64,000 nt of DNA from Rubellimicrobium sp. (GCA_020852925.1 JADYZU010000075.1:1-64000); one strand, 5' to 3'. Numbered from the stretch's first letter, positions 54,412 to 63,952 are shown. The notes: generated by a model not told the origin, from the sequence alone. Program-made: numbers and translations.

Positions 54412-56133
54412 ATGCCCAGACCCTTTGGCGCCGGCGCCATCGCGCTTGCGCTCATGCTTGCGTTTCCTGCTGCCGGGCCCGCCCGCGCCGGAGAGGATGC
54501 GGGTGCCTATCTTGCGGCGCGGCTGGCGCTGGGCGCGGGCGACTTCGCCACTGCCTCGGCCTATCTGCTGACCGCCATCGCCGGGGATCCGAGCAATCCG
54601 CGCCTGCTCGAGACCGCGATCGTGGCGCAGGTGGCGCGCGGCGAATTCGCCCGTGCCGAACCGCTGGCGCAGATGATGCACGACGCGGGCCTTGCCAGTC
54701 AGCGCGCCGCCATGGTCACGCTGGGCGCGCGGGTGCGCGCGGGCGACTGGGCCGCGATCCTGGCCGAACCGCCCGCCGGTTCCTCGGGCCTCAGCCCGCT
54801 GGCCGATGCCCTGTCGCGCGGCTGGGCGCAGGTGGGCGCGGGCAACATGCAGGCCGCCCTCGCCGCCTTTGACGCCATGGCCCGGACCCCCGGCATGCGG
54901 CCCTTCGCGCTGTATCACAAGGCGCTGGCGCTGGCGCTGGCCGGGGATTTCGAGGGGGCGGACGCGATCCTGTCGCTGCCGCCGGGGCAGGGCGGGCTTC
55001 AGCCGTCGCGGCAACTGGTCATGGTGCGCGCCCAGGTCCTGAGCCAGCTTGACCGCGGGGACGAGGCCCTTGCCCTCATCGAGCAGACCCTCGGGCGGGT
55101 GGACGATCCGGCCCTTGCCGCGCTGCGCGACCGGCTTCTGGCCGAGGGGGCGCTGCCCTTCACCATGGTGCGCGATGCCGCGGGCGGCATGGCCGAGGCG
55201 TGGTATTCCATCGCCGCTGCCCTTGTGGACGAGACCGACGACCTGAACGTGCTGTTTCACGGCCGCATGGCGCTGGCGATGAACCCGGCGCATGTGGATG
55301 CGCTGTTCCTTGTCGCGCAGATCCTTGAACGGATGGAGCGGTTCGATCTGGCGCGCGCGGCCTATGGCGCGGTGCCGCCGGATCATCCGCTGTTCCCGGG
55401 CGCCGAACTCGGCCGTGCCGACGTGCTGCGCCGCGCGGGCGATACCGGCGCCGCGATCGAGGTGCTGACCGCGCTGGCCCGCAGCCATCCCGATTTCGCC
55501 CCCGGCCTTGCCCGGCTGGGCGATGCCCTGCGCATCGCCGGACGCCATGCCGAATCGATCGGCCCCTATGACCGCGCGCTCGATCTGGGCGGGGCGGACA
55601 ATCCGGGGCGCTGGCGGCTGCTCTACTCGCGGGGGATCGCGCATTTCGCGCTTGACGACTGGGAACTGGCCGAAGCCGATTTCGCCGCCGCCGTGGCGCT
55701 GCGCCCCGATCAGCCGTCCTTGCTCAATTTCTACGGCTATTCCCTGGTCGAACGGCATGAACGCCTGGACGAGGCCCTGTCCATGATCGAACGCGCGGTC
55801 GCCCTCGATCCGGAGAACGGCGCCTATGTCGACAGCCTGGGCTGGGCCTTGTTCCGGCTGGGCCGGCTGGACGAGGCGGTGGAGACGCTCGAGCGGGCGG
55901 CCGCGCTCGAATCGGCCGATCCGGTGGTGAACGATCACCTGGGCGATGCCTATCTTGCGGTCGGCCGCCAGCGCGAGGCGCGGTTCCAGTGGCTGCGCGC
56001 GCTGTCGTTCGGCCCCGACGAGGCCGAGGCCGAGGCGATCCGCCGCAAGCTCGAGACCGGGATCGCCGGCACCGAGGCCGGGACCGGCGGGCAGGGCGAT
56101 ACGGCACAGGGGGCGACGGGGTCCGGTGGATAG
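54412..56133 (+). CDS. Secreted tetratricopeptide-repeat protein
   Basis: 573-residue protein with a signal peptide (residues 1-26, AAGPARAGE cleavage region) and TPR-type helical repeats over nearly the whole length. The clearest are in the C-terminal half, e.g. LDEALSMIERAVALDPENGA then YVDSLGWALFRLGRLDEAVE and NDHLGDAYLAVGRQREARF. This pattern is common in alphaproteobacterial outer-envelope TPR proteins of unknown role. The last codons overlap the ispE GTG start by eight bases, which couples it to isoprenoid synthesis genetically if not functionally. Confidence 0.85.
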   Translation: MPRPFGAGAIALALMLAFPAAGPARAGEDAGAYLAARLALGAGDFATASAYLLTAIAGDPSNPRLLETAIVAQVARGEFARAEPLAQMMHDAGLASQRAAMVTLGARVRAGDWAAILAEPPAGSSGLSPLADALSRGWAQVGAGNMQAALAAFDAMARTPGMRPFALYHKALALALAGDFEGADAILSLPPGQGGLQPSRQLVMVRAQVLSQLDRGDEALALIEQTLGRVDDPALAALRDRLLAEGALPFTMVRDAAGGMAEAWYSIAAALVDETDDLNVLFHGRMALAMNPAHVDALFLVAQILERMERFDLARAAYGAVPPDHPLFPGAELGRADVLRRAGDTGAAIEVLTALARSHPDFAPGLARLGDALRIAGRHAESIGPYDRALDLGGADNPGRWRLLYSRGIAHFALDDWELAEADFAAAVALRPDQPSLLNFYGYSLVERHERLDEALSMIERAVALDPENGAYVDSLGWALFRLGRLDEAVETLERAAALESADPVVNDHLGDAYLAVGRQREARFQWLRALSFGPDEAEAEAIRRKLETGIAGTEAGTGGQGDTAQGATGSGG

Positions 56134-56977
56134 CGGTTTCGCCCCGGCCAAGGTGAACCTGGCCCTGCATGTGACCGGGCGCGGCGCGGACGGGTATCAC
56201 CTGCTTGATTCGCTTGTGGTCTTTGCCGGGCTGGGCGACCGGATCGGCGCCACGGTGTCGCAGCACATGGGCCTTGCGGTCGAGGGGCCCTTTGCGCCAG
56301 GCGTGCCGGTCGATGAGCGCAACCTCGTGCTTCAGGCGGCACTGCTGCTGGCCTCGCGCCGCAAGGTGCGGCTGGGCGCACAGATCCGGCTGACCAAGGT
56401 GCTGCCCCATGCGGCCGGGGTCGGCGGCAGTTCCTCCGACGCCGCGGCGACGATCCGGCGGCTGGCCGAGTTGTGGCATGTCGCTCCGCTCCTGCCCGAT
56501 GACGCGGATGTGCTCGCGCTTGGGGCCGATGTGCCGGTCTGCCTGACCGCGCCCGCGCCCCGGCGGATGCGGGGCATCGGCGAGATCCTCGATCCCTGGC
56601 CCACCCTGCCGCCCGCCGCGCTGGTGCTGGTCAATCCGCGGGTCGAACTGCCGACCGCCGATGTCTTTCGCGCGCTCGAGCGGCGAGCCAATCCTCCGCT
56701 CGATTCTGCGCCGCCGCCGGGGTTCGATGCCTTCACCGCCTGGCTGGCCCGGCAGCGCAACGATCTCGAGGAACCGGCGCGCGCCCTGGCGCCGGCGGTG
56801 GGCGCGGTGCTGGAACGGCTGCGGCAGGCGCCCGGCGTGGTGCTGGCGCGGATGTCGGGATCGGGGGCGACCTGCTTTGGCCTGTGCCGCGACCTGGCCC
56901 AGGCGAAACGGGCGGCCAAGGCGATCCAGATCACCGAACAGGGCTGGTGGGTGGCGCCGGTGCCGATCCTGTCCTGA
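56126..56977 (+). CDS. ispE: 4-diphosphocytidyl-2-C-methyl-D-erythritol kinase
   Basis: 283-residue GHMP kinase of the MEP isoprenoid pathway. Motifs: APAKVNLALHVTGRGADGYH (substrate loop), AAGVGGSSSDAAATIRRL (ATP loop) and ARMSGSGATCFGL. The GTG at 56126 overlaps the TPR stop; the frame upstream belongs to the TPR gene in another phase. It faces the convergent polyprenyl diphosphate synthase, a downstream user of the pathway's products, ten bases away. Confidence 0.95.
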   Translation: MDSGFAPAKVNLALHVTGRGADGYHLLDSLVVFAGLGDRIGATVSQHMGLAVEGPFAPGVPVDERNLVLQAALLLASRRKVRLGAQIRLTKVLPHAAGVGGSSSDAAATIRRLAELWHVAPLLPDDADVLALGADVPVCLTAPAPRRMRGIGEILDPWPTLPPAALVLVNPRVELPTADVFRALERRANPPLDSAPPPGFDAFTAWLARQRNDLEEPARALAPAVGAVLERLRQAPGVVLARMSGSGATCFGLCRDLAQAKRAAKAIQITEQGWWVAPVPILS

Positions 56978-56986
56978 CCGGCGTGC

Positions 56987-57985
56987 TCAGGCGATCCGGC
57001 TGACGACGTAACCGGCCAGATCGGACAGCATGTCGCGCAGATCGCCCGGCGGCACCGGTTCCAGCGTCGCCTGTGCCCGCGCCGCCCAGTCGCGCGCCGT
57101 GTCGCCGGTCGATTCCAGCGCCCCGTGCCGGGTCATGAGGGCATGCGCCTCGGCCACGTCGCCGTCGGTGACCTGGCCGCGCGCGATGGTGCGTTCCCAG
57201 AAGGCGCGTTCGGTCCCTTCGGCGCGGGCGATGGCCCGGATCACCGGCAGCGTGAGCTTGCCTTCGCGCAGATCGTCTCCGCGGTTCTTGCCGATGGCAT
57301 CGGTGCCCGCATAATCGAGCAGGTCGTCCGCGATCTGGAAGGCGATGCCAAGGGCATCCCCATAGGCAAAGAGCGCCGCCTCGACCGCGGGCGCGGCCCC
57401 GGCGATCACCGCCCCCACCCGCGTTGCCGCAGAAAACAGCGCCGCGGTCTTGCCGCGCACGATGCGGATATAGGTATCCTCGCCGGTCGCCAGATTGCGC
57501 GCCGCGGTCAGTTGCAGCACCTCGCCCTCGGCGATCGTGGCCGAGGCATCGGCGAGGATGTCGAGGACGCGCAGGTTTCCCGTCTCGACCATGAGCTGGA
57601 ACGACCGCGCGAACAGGTAGTCGCCCACCAGCACCGACGACTTGTTGTCCCACAGCAGGTTGGCCGTGGGCCGGCCGCGCCGCTGGCGGCTTTCGTCCAC
57701 CACGTCGTCATGCAGCAGCGTGGCGGTATGGATGAACTCGACCGTGGCGGCGAGATGGACATGATACGGCCCCGCATAGCCGCAGGCGCGCGCCGCCGCG
57801 AGGGTGAGCATCGGCCGCAGCCGCTTGCCCCCCGCCTCGATCAGATGCGCGGTCACTTCGGGGATGCGCGGCGCATGGTCGGATGCCATGCGCGCCCGGA
57901 TCATGGCGTTCACCGCCTCAAGATCATCGGCCAGCCGTGAGGCCAGCCGCTCCTGCGGTTTCAGCGCGGCGGTATCGAGGCTCAT
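56987..57985 (-). CDS. Polyprenyl (octa/decaprenyl) diphosphate synthase
   Basis: 332-residue trans-prenyltransferase making the long quinone side chain. Aspartate-rich motifs: LLHDDVVDESRQRRGRP (FARM) and IADDLLDYAGTDAIGKNRGD (SARM), plus EAGGKRLRPMLTLAAA and the KTAALFSAATRVGAVI segment. Chain length cannot be read from sequence; ubiquinone-10 producers have decaprenyl synthases. I used ATG 57985 (MSLDTAALKPQERL), a common start in relatives; ATG 58018 would add 11 residues. It is divergent from the DUF2007 gene. Confidence 0.93.
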   Translation of the reverse strand: MSLDTAALKPQERLASRLADDLEAVNAMIRARMASDHAPRIPEVTAHLIEAGGKRLRPMLTLAAARACGYAGPYHVHLAATVEFIHTATLLHDDVVDESRQRRGRPTANLLWDNKSSVLVGDYLFARSFQLMVETGNLRVLDILADASATIAEGEVLQLTAARNLATGEDTYIRIVRGKTAALFSAATRVGAVIAGAAPAVEAALFAYGDALGIAFQIADDLLDYAGTDAIGKNRGDDLREGKLTLPVIRAIARAEGTERAFWERTIARGQVTDGDVAEAHALMTRHGALESTGDTARDWAARAQATLEPVPPGDLRDMLSDLAGYVVSRIA

Positions 57986-58033
57986 GGTTGCGGTCCGCTC
58001 GACTTCCGTTGGGGTCATGCCTAGATCGGTGTC

Positions 58034-58246
58034 ATGAAAGAGCTTCTGCGCACCAACGACCCGACGGTCATCGCCTTTGCCTCGGCCCTTCTGGGTGGCG
58101 AGGGTATAGAGTGCTTCGTGCTCGACGTAAACACGAGCATCCTCGAAGGCAGCATCGGCATCCTGCCGCGGCGCGTCATGGTGATCGACGCCGACCACGA
58201 CGAGGCGCGGCAGATCCTGGCCGACAACGGCATCGACCTTGGCTGA
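58034..58246 (+). CDS. DUF2007 small protein
   Basis: 70-residue protein with the DUF2007 (putative signal-transducing, PII-like fold) pattern: MKELLRTNDPTVIAFASALL, GGEGIECFVLDVN and RRVMVIDADHDEARQILAD. The function is unknown. It overlaps the following methyltransferase gene by eight bases and so is probably co-translated; this pairing suggests a functional link to the modification enzyme. Confidence 0.85.
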   Translation: MKELLRTNDPTVIAFASALLGGEGIECFVLDVNTSILEGSIGILPRRVMVIDADHDEARQILADNGIDLG

Positions 58247-58988
58247 GGTCACGCGCGACGCCTTTCTGGGCGGTCGGGTCATGGCGTGGCAGCCGCGGCC
58301 GGGATACCGCGCCGGGGCGGATGCCGTGCTGCTGGCTGCGGCGGTGCCGGTCCGCACCGGCGAGGCGGTCCTCGAACTGGGATGCGGGGTGGGGGTGGCG
58401 GCGCTTTGCCTCTGCGCGCGGGTGGCGGGGGTTGCGGCCGAGGGCGTGGAAATCCAGCCGGCCTATGCCGCCCTTGCCCGGCGCAACGCCGCCGGCAACG
58501 GCCTCGACCTGACCGTGCACGAGGCCGACATCGCGGCCCTGCCGGCGGAACTGCGCGCGCGCTCATTCGCGCAGGTGATGATGAACCCGCCCTATTTCGA
58601 CCGCACCCGGGGTCACGCCGCCCGCGACGCCGGCCGCGAGGCTGCATTGGGCGGGGGAGCGGTGCTGCACGACTGGATTTCGGCGGGGGTGAGGCGGCTT
58701 CTGCCGGGGGGACGGCTGACCCTCATCCATCGCGCGGCGCGGCTGGGCGAGATTCTGGCCGCCCTCGATTCGCGCATGGGGGGCGTGGTGATCCGGCCCG
58801 TCGCCCCGCGTGCCGGGCGCGAGGCGCTGCATGTCATCGTGCAGGCGCGCAAGGGGGGGCGCGCGCCCCTGCGCCTGCTGGCGCCGCTGGTGCTGCACGC
58901 GGGCGACAGCCACCCCGGCGACATCGACCATTTCACCCCCGAGGCGGCCGCGATCCTGCGCGACGGCGCTGCCCTGAACATGGGTTGA
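58239..58988 (+). CDS. tRNA1(Val) (adenine-N6)-methyltransferase-like protein
   Basis: 249-residue class I SAM methyltransferase of the YfiC/TrmN6 type. Motifs: FLGGRVMAWQPRPGYRAGAD, SAM loop VLELGCGVGVAALCLCARV and the adenine-N6 catalytic NPPY in VMMNPPYFDRT. A C-terminal stretch resembles related alphaproteobacterial proteins. The start appears to be a TTG overlapping the DUF2007 stop; this rare codon could keep expression low. Target tRNA and position are inferred from the family. Confidence 0.85.
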   Translation: MAEVTRDAFLGGRVMAWQPRPGYRAGADAVLLAAAVPVRTGEAVLELGCGVGVAALCLCARVAGVAAEGVEIQPAYAALARRNAAGNGLDLTVHEADIAALPAELRARSFAQVMMNPPYFDRTRGHAARDAGREAALGGGAVLHDWISAGVRRLLPGGRLTLIHRAARLGEILAALDSRMGGVVIRPVAPRAGREALHVIVQARKGGRAPLRLLAPLVLHAGDSHPGDIDHFTPEAAAILRDGAALNMG

Positions 58989-59091
58989 ACGGGCCGGCAC
59001 TTGCGGCCTTGCGGTTGCGCACCCATTTCAGATGACAGGGGACGAGAAACGTGCTGCACTTGAATTCCATGCCATGAACGGAGGTAGCTAC

Positions 59092-59259
59092 ATGAGCCTG
59101 ACTTCGCACATCCAGGAACTGCGGAAGAAGCATCAGGCGCTCGATGACGCCATCGAGGCCGCGCAGCGCCAGCCCGGGCAGGACGACCTCGAGATCGCGA
59201 AGCTGAAGAAGCAGAAACTCCACCTGAAAGAGGAGATCGCCCGCCTCAGCGAGGCCTGA
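59092..59259 (+). CDS. DUF465 (YdcH-family) small protein
   Basis: 55-residue highly charged helical protein: SLTSHIQELRKKHQALDDAI, then ISEAL-like KLKKQKLHLKEEIARLSEA, a predicted coiled-coil hairpin as in DUF465. The ATG at 59092 has an excellent ribosome site (GGAGGTAGC); the open frame from 59032 is leader. The family has no firm function. Confidence 0.9.
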   Translation: MSLTSHIQELRKKHQALDDAIEAAQRQPGQDDLEIAKLKKQKLHLKEEIARLSEA

Positions 59260-59321
59260 GACATTTCCCCCCGGACCGCCCGCCACAGGCCGCGGGCGGG
59301 ACCGGCGGGGATCGGGGGGGA

Positions 59322-60479
59322 TCAGGCGACGGCCCGGCGCCGCCCTTCGATGCGTTGCCGGATCCCGTCCTGCAAGAGGCCGCGCCCGGTGCCGTGCTGG
59401 TAAAGATGGTGGTCCGGGTTCGCGTTCACCTCGGATATCAGCGCGCCCTCGTCGGTCAGGAACACGTCCCAGCCCAGGATACCGTGCCCGGCAAGGGCCG
59501 CATGACCGGCCAGGACGATGGCGCGGGCCTGCGCGAAATGCGGCAGAAGAAACCCCTTCAGCGGTTCGTCGGGGTTCTGCCAGTGGATCGGCTCCGGCCC
59601 GGCCGGATCGGCCAGGTTGCGCAGCCGGATCACCCGCCCCTCCTGCGGATCGACCAGCGCCCAGACCCGCGGCCGGCGCGACGGCCCGTCATGCATGGAC
59701 CCGACCGCCGGGCATTTCAGCACCGCATAGAGGATTTCCGGCCCCTCCGGCCCGATCAGCGTGACCAGACGCAGCGATCCGGTCGCCTGTCCCAGATGGC
59801 TGCGCAGCGCCGTGGCGTTGCGCAGGCGCGGCTGGAACAGATAGCCTTGGGGATAGCTGCCGGCGATTTCCCGCGCGAGGGCATCGACCGGCGCCTCGCG
59901 CCCGTCGGCCAGGCGCAGATGCCCCGCGGCGCCGGGCCCGTCCACGGCAAAGGCCCCGAGGCTCCAGGACGCATCCAGCGGCTTGCCGAAAAGGGGCCCC
60001 TGCTGCGCCGCGAGGAATGCGGTCAGCGCCGCCTCGTCGCCCAGCACCGGAACCGCCGCCTGACCGCCGCCCGCCCGGAACAGCGCCGTCACCGGCGCGA
60101 CCGGAAGACCGCGCGCCCCCGGAAACTCGAGCGCCCCGAGAAACTCGAGCGCGCCAAGCTTGTCGACGATGGTCGCATCCATCTGCGGCAGGCGTCGGTC
60201 GCGCAGCGAATCGTTCAGGCTCCGGTTGTCGCGGGTGGGGACATGGGCCCGGATCGCGTCCCAGCCGATGCCGGGCCGATACAGCGCCAGATCCAGATAT
60301 TCCTGCGGTGTCATATGCCCATGCCGCAGGCGAAGGGTCAGCAGGCGCCACATCAGCGTCCAGATGCCGGGGCAGCCATGCGACAGCGCATAGCCGACCG
60401 TCGCGGCAATATCCGGCTCCTTGGCCTCTTGCGCGGCGGTGAGCCAGCCCGCGCCCTCAGGCAAGGTATTGACCACCAT
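59322..60479 (-). CDS. ATP-grasp-like protein downstream of phaB
   Basis: 385-residue cytosolic protein. The C-terminal region (GILGWDVFLTDEGALISEVN then ANPDHHLYQHGTGRGLLQDG) resembles ATP-grasp enzymes such as the alpha-L-glutamate-ligase-like/sugar-transferase-associated group, where Glu and Asn ligate magnesium. The N-terminal part (about 1-120) includes LSHGCPGIWTLMWRLLTLRL. A short internal duplication, LGALEFLGALEFPGA, appears near residue 115. The apparent ATG at 60479 lies inside the phaB 3' end (23-nt overlap), without a good ribosome site; another start is possible. Substrate unknown. Confidence 0.6.
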   Translation of the reverse strand: MVVNTLPEGAGWLTAAQEAKEPDIAATVGYALSHGCPGIWTLMWRLLTLRLRHGHMTPQEYLDLALYRPGIGWDAIRAHVPTRDNRSLNDSLRDRRLPQMDATIVDKLGALEFLGALEFPGARGLPVAPVTALFRAGGGQAAVPVLGDEAALTAFLAAQQGPLFGKPLDASWSLGAFAVDGPGAAGHLRLADGREAPVDALAREIAGSYPQGYLFQPRLRNATALRSHLGQATGSLRLVTLIGPEGPEILYAVLKCPAVGSMHDGPSRRPRVWALVDPQEGRVIRLRNLADPAGPEPIHWQNPDEPLKGFLLPHFAQARAIVLAGHAALAGHGILGWDVFLTDEGALISEVNANPDHHLYQHGTGRGLLQDGIRQRIEGRRRAVA

Positions 60480-61185
60480 TCGCCGAAATCGTCGATCCGG
60501 TGATGTAGCCGGCATTGTCCGCCGCAAGGAAAACCACACAGCGCGCGATTTCCTCGGCCTCGCCCAGACGGCCGACCGGGATTTGCGGCAGGATCACCTC
60601 GTTCAGCACCTTTTCCGGCACCGCCTGCACCATCTCGGTGTTGATATAGCCGGGGCAGACCGCATTCACCGTGATCCCGGCCCGCGCCCCCTCGAGGGCA
60701 AGCGCCTTGGTGAATCCCAGATCGCCGGCTTTGGCGGCGGAATAGTTCACCTGCCCGAATTGCCCCTTCTGCCCGTTGATCGAGGAAATGTTGACGATCC
60801 GGCCGAACTTGCGTTCGCGCATTCCCGGCCAGACCACATGCGTCATGTTGAACAGGCCGGTCAGGTTGGTGCCGATCACCGCGTTCCACTGGTCGGGCGT
60901 CATGCGGTGAAAGGGGGCGTCACGGGTGATGCCGGCATTGTTCACTAGCACCTCGACCGGGCCGCCAAGGGCCGCCTCGACCCGGGCCACGCCGGCGGCG
61001 CAGGCGGCATGATCGGCCACGTCCCATTTGAAGGCGGGGATCCCGGTTTCGGCCGAAAAGGCCGCGGCGGCATCGTCATTCCCGGCATAGCTGGCGGCAA
61101 CGGCATAGCCTTCGGCCTTCAGGGCCCGGGAAATGGCCGCGCCGATACCGCGCGATCCGCCGGTGACAAGAGCGATTCGAGCCAT
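60457..61185 (-). CDS. phaB: Acetoacetyl-CoA reductase
   Basis: 242-residue short-chain dehydrogenase making (R)-3-hydroxybutyryl-CoA for PHB. NADP-binding VTGGSRGIGAAISRAL, NNAGITRDAPFHRM, catalytic ISSINGQKGQFGQVNYSAAK (Ser, Tyr and Lys) and PGYINTEMVQAVPEKV are typical of PhaB. It lies 102 nt downstream of phaA on the same strand. The ATG at 61185 follows GGAAGGAAAATCCC. Confidence 0.95.
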   Translation of the reverse strand: MARIALVTGGSRGIGAAISRALKAEGYAVAASYAGNDDAAAAFSAETGIPAFKWDVADHAACAAGVARVEAALGGPVEVLVNNAGITRDAPFHRMTPDQWNAVIGTNLTGLFNMTHVVWPGMRERKFGRIVNISSINGQKGQFGQVNYSAAKAGDLGFTKALALEGARAGITVNAVCPGYINTEMVQAVPEKVLNEVILPQIPVGRLGEAEEIARCVVFLAADNAGYITGSTISANGGQYLA

Positions 61186-61287
61186 GGGATTTTCCTTCCG
61201 AGAGGGGGACCTGATCCCATGGTTATGCACGCAAAGGCCCGCGGGCAAGAAGTCTCGCACGCGGGCCGGCAAGAATTGATAGCGCTA

Positions 61288-62460
61288 TCAGCGTTCGACG
61301 CAGAGGGCGACGCCCATTCCGCCGCCGATGCACAGCGTGGCAAGGCCCCTTTTTGCATCGCGCCGGCGCATTTCGAACAGGAGCGTGTTCAGGATCCGCG
61401 CGCCCGAGGCGCCGATCGGGTGGCCGATGGCGATGGCGCCGCCGTTCACGTTCACGATCGCCGGATCCCAGCCCATGTCCTTGTTCACCGCACAGGCCTG
61501 GGCGGCGAATGCCTCGTTCGCCTCGACAAGATCGAGGTCCGACACCTTCCAGCCCGCCTTTTCCAGCGCCCTGCGCGAGGCCGGGACCGGGCCGCAGCCC
61601 ATGATCGAGGGGTCGATCCCCGCCGTGGCCCACGAGGCGATGCGGGCCAGCGGCTCGATCCCCTGACGTGCCGCGTCCTCTTCGGACATCAGCAGGACAC
61701 CCGCCGCCCCGTCATTGAGGCCGCTGGCATTGCCGGCGGTGACGCTGCCATCCTTGGCAAAGGCCGGGCGCAGTTTCTGCATTCCATCAAGCGTGGCGCC
61801 ATGGCGGATGTATTCGTCCTGATCGACGCTCACATCGCCTTTGCGGCCCTTGATCGTATAGGCCACGATCTCGTCCGCGAAACGGCCGGCCTTTTGCGCG
61901 GCCTCGGCCTTGTTCTGGCTGGCGAGGGCGAATTCGTCCTGCATCTCGCGGGTGATTTCCCAGCGGGCGGCGACATTCTCGGCGGTCTGGCCCATGTGGT
62001 AGCCGTTGAACGCATCCCACAGCCCGTCACGGATCATCGTGTCGACCATGGCGAGGTCGCCCATCTTCTGCCCGGCGCGCAGATGCGCGCAATGCGGCGA
62101 GAGGGTCATGTTCTCCTGCCCGCCGGCGGCAACCACCCGCGCGTCGCCCAGCATGATCTGCTGCGCGCCGAGCGCCACCGCCCGCAGGCCCGAACCGCAG
62201 ACCTGATTGATGCCCCAGGCCGCCGATTCGATCGGCAGGCCCGCCTTCACATGCGCCTGCCGCGCCGGGTTCTGCCCCTGTCCGGCGGTCAGGACCTGGC
62301 CCAGGATCGTCTCGCTCACCGCGGCGGGGTCGATGCCGGCGCGTTCCACCAGCGCGCGCAGCACCGCGGCGCCTAGATCGTGGGCCGGGACGGTGGCAAA
62401 GGCGCCGCCGAAGGAACCGACGGCGGTTCGGGCGGCAGAGGCGATGACGACACGGGACAT
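61288..62460 (-). CDS. phaA: Acetyl-CoA acetyltransferase (beta-ketothiolase)
   Basis: 390-residue biosynthetic thiolase condensing two acetyl-CoA. Nucleophile Cys in [15 protein letters not shown] (C88), His in [14 protein letters not shown], and second Cys in [19 protein letters not shown] at 62460 follows AAGGAGTCCCC. With phaB it supplies the PHB monomer; the polymerase phaC is not in the window. Confidence 0.96.
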   Translation of the reverse strand: MSRVVIASAARTAVGSFGGAFATVPAHDLGAAVLRALVERAGIDPAAVSETILGQVLTAGQGQNPARQAHVKAGLPIESAAWGINQVCGSGLRAVALGAQQIMLGDARVVAAGGQENMTLSPHCAHLRAGQKMGDLAMVDTMIRDGLWDAFNGYHMGQTAENVAARWEITREMQDEFALASQNKAEAAQKAGRFADEIVAYTIKGRKGDVSVDQDEYIRHGATLDGMQKLRPAFAKDGSVTAGNASGLNDGAAGVLLMSEEDAARQGIEPLARIASWATAGIDPSIMGCGPVPASRRALEKAGWKVSDLDLVEANEAFAAQACAVNKDMGWDPAIVNVNGGAIAIGHPIGASGARILNTLLFEMRRRDAKRGLATLCIGGGMGVALCVER

Positions 62461-62537
62461 GGGGACTCCTTTCATGTCGGGAGGCGCGCGCAGGAGGGGC
62501 GCCGGTCTCGACGAATCCTTAGGCGCTGGGGCGGCGG

Positions 62538-62558
62538 GCGGCAATTGCCTTTTGCCGC
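62538..62558 (-). terminator. Possible terminator after the EAL-domain gene
   Basis: A perfect 7-bp stem GCGGCAA/TTGCCGC around loop TTGCCTT lies about 20 nt beyond the EAL gene stop on the minus strand. There is no clear T-run, so only moderate support. It separates the EAL gene from phaA. Confidence 0.4.
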
Positions 62559-62576
62559 AGGGCAGCAACCGGGCGC

Positions 62577-63380
62577 TCAGATCGTGGGTTTCGGCCGTCC
62601 GAACAGATAGCCCTGAAGGCAGTCGACGCCGATGCGCACCAGATGCGCCGCCTCCTCGCGGGTTTCGACCCCTTCGGCGATGGTGAACATCTCGAACTGG
62701 CGGGCGACGGTGACCAGCGCCTCGGTCAGCACCTGGTTGTCGGGAGAACTGTCGATCGCGCGCACGAACAGCGAATCGATCTTCACCATGTCGAAGAAGA
62801 AATCCTTCAGATGCCGGAACGAGATCAGCCCCGCCCCGAAATCGTCCAGCGCGAAGGACACGCCGCGCGGCTGCATCCGCGCCATGAACCGCACCACCAC
62901 CTCCGGCAGGAGCATGGCGGACCCTTCGGAAATCTCGAGGATGAGCCGCGCGCCGATGTCCTGATCCGCCGCCAGCCCGCTTTCGAGCGCATGGATCCAG
63001 GCCCCATCGGCGATCGAGCGGGCCGACATGTTGATGGCCAGCCGCAGCCCGGGATTGAGGCGCAGCATCTCGAGCCCGAGCCGCAGCGACACCCCGTCGA
63101 TATCGCGGCCAAGCGCGGTTTCCTCGACGCTGGCCATGAACCAGCCGGCCGGCAGGATACGCCCGGCCGGATCGAGCAGGCGGATGAACCCTTCGTGAAA
63201 GGCGACCCGCCCGGTGCTGCGCGCCGCCACCACCGGCTGAAAGGCAAGCTGCGCGCGGTTGTGGCGCAGCGCCTCGGCCACGAGGGCGGGAATGTCGGCA
63301 TCGCGCGACGCCATCGCATGGCTGAGCGGATCGAGCGGCGCGCGCCCCTCGGCCGCCGGGTTGTTGCGGGATCGCTGCAT
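62577..63380 (-). CDS. EAL-domain protein with degenerate EAL motif
   Basis: 267-residue stand-alone EAL-type protein. The name-giving motif reads EGF (FHEGFIRLL, residues 63-65) rather than EAL/EVL. Other c-di-GMP phosphodiesterase positions look kept: Asn in INMSAR, Glu in LEISEGS, Asp-Asp in ALDDFGAG, Lys in MVKIDSLFV and Glu in AEGVET. There are no GGDEF, sensor or membrane parts. It may be a weak phosphodiesterase or a c-di-GMP-binding/regulatory protein. ATG 63380 gives a natural start; the frame upstream is likely leader. Confidence 0.85.
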   Translation of the reverse strand: MQRSRNNPAAEGRAPLDPLSHAMASRDADIPALVAEALRHNRAQLAFQPVVAARSTGRVAFHEGFIRLLDPAGRILPAGWFMASVEETALGRDIDGVSLRLGLEMLRLNPGLRLAINMSARSIADGAWIHALESGLAADQDIGARLILEISEGSAMLLPEVVVRFMARMQPRGVSFALDDFGAGLISFRHLKDFFFDMVKIDSLFVRAIDSSPDNQVLTEALVTVARQFEMFTIAEGVETREEAAHLVRIGVDCLQGYLFGRPKPTI

Positions 63381-63441
63381 CGTCACTTCCCCTGGTCGTC
63401 GGCCCGTTGTGCCCGACCGGGGTAAAGGTTGCGTTGATGTC

Positions 63442-63454
63442 GCGGATTTTCCGC
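63442..63454. promoter_or_regulatory. Inverted repeat upstream of the EAL gene
   Basis: GCGGATTTTCCGC has perfect 5-bp arms around TTT, 62 nt before the EAL gene start. Nearby, GCAGGACCGGCGGC occurs twice as a direct repeat (63471-63484 and 63495-63508). These may be operator elements or just GC-rich repeats. Confidence 0.3.
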
Positions 63455-63517
63455 AAATCGGCCGCAATCGGCAGGACCGGCGGCAGAACCGATCGCAGGA
63501 CCGGCGGCGGGCCGGCG

Positions 63518-63952
63518 TCACCAGCGCGACAGCGCCGCCTCGTCCTGCGCCGTGGACTCGACCCAGCGGGCCCCCGCGCGCGTGATCTCCTTCTTCCAGA
63601 AGGGCGCGCGCGACTTCAGCCAGTCCATGAGGAACTCGGCCCCGCCAAAGGCCGCGCCCCGATGCGGTGCGGCGGTCAGGACCATCATGATCACCTCGCC
63701 CGGCGCCATCCGCCCGTGCCGGTGGATCACCCGCACGGCACTCAGGCCGAATCGCCTGCGCGCCTCCTCGACCATGGCGGCGATGGCGCGGGCGGTCATG
63801 GCCGGGTAATGCTCGATCTCCATGGCCAGAAGCCCGCCCTCGACATCGCGCACGATCCCGGTGAAACTGACCACCGCGCCGGCCGCGCCGGGGGAAAAGG
63901 CCCCGAGTTCCGCCCCCGGATCAAAGGGCGCCTCCTGCACGCGGACCTCCAT
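63518..63952 (-). CDS. moaE: Molybdopterin synthase catalytic subunit
   Basis: 144-residue MoaE, which uses MoaD thiocarboxylate to put the dithiolene sulfurs on molybdopterin. Motifs: [45 protein letters not shown] and the active-site Lys in APFWKKEI. The ATG overlaps the moaD stop in TGATG. The cofactor serves molybdoenzymes such as nitrate reductase. Confidence 0.95.
   Translation of the reverse strand: MEVRVQEAPFDPGAELGAFSPGAAGAVVSFTGIVRDVEGGLLAMEIEHYPAMTARAIAAMVEEARRRFGLSAVRVIHRHGRMAPGEVIMMVLTAAPHRGAAFGGAEFLMDWLKSRAPFWKKEITRAGARWVESTAQDEAALSRW

Noticed and set aside
54022..56133. N-terminal extension of the TPR protein from 54022
   Set aside because: It would include pseudoazurin out of frame, the terminator and the 14-bp repeat array; the ATG at 54412 gives a normal signal peptide.
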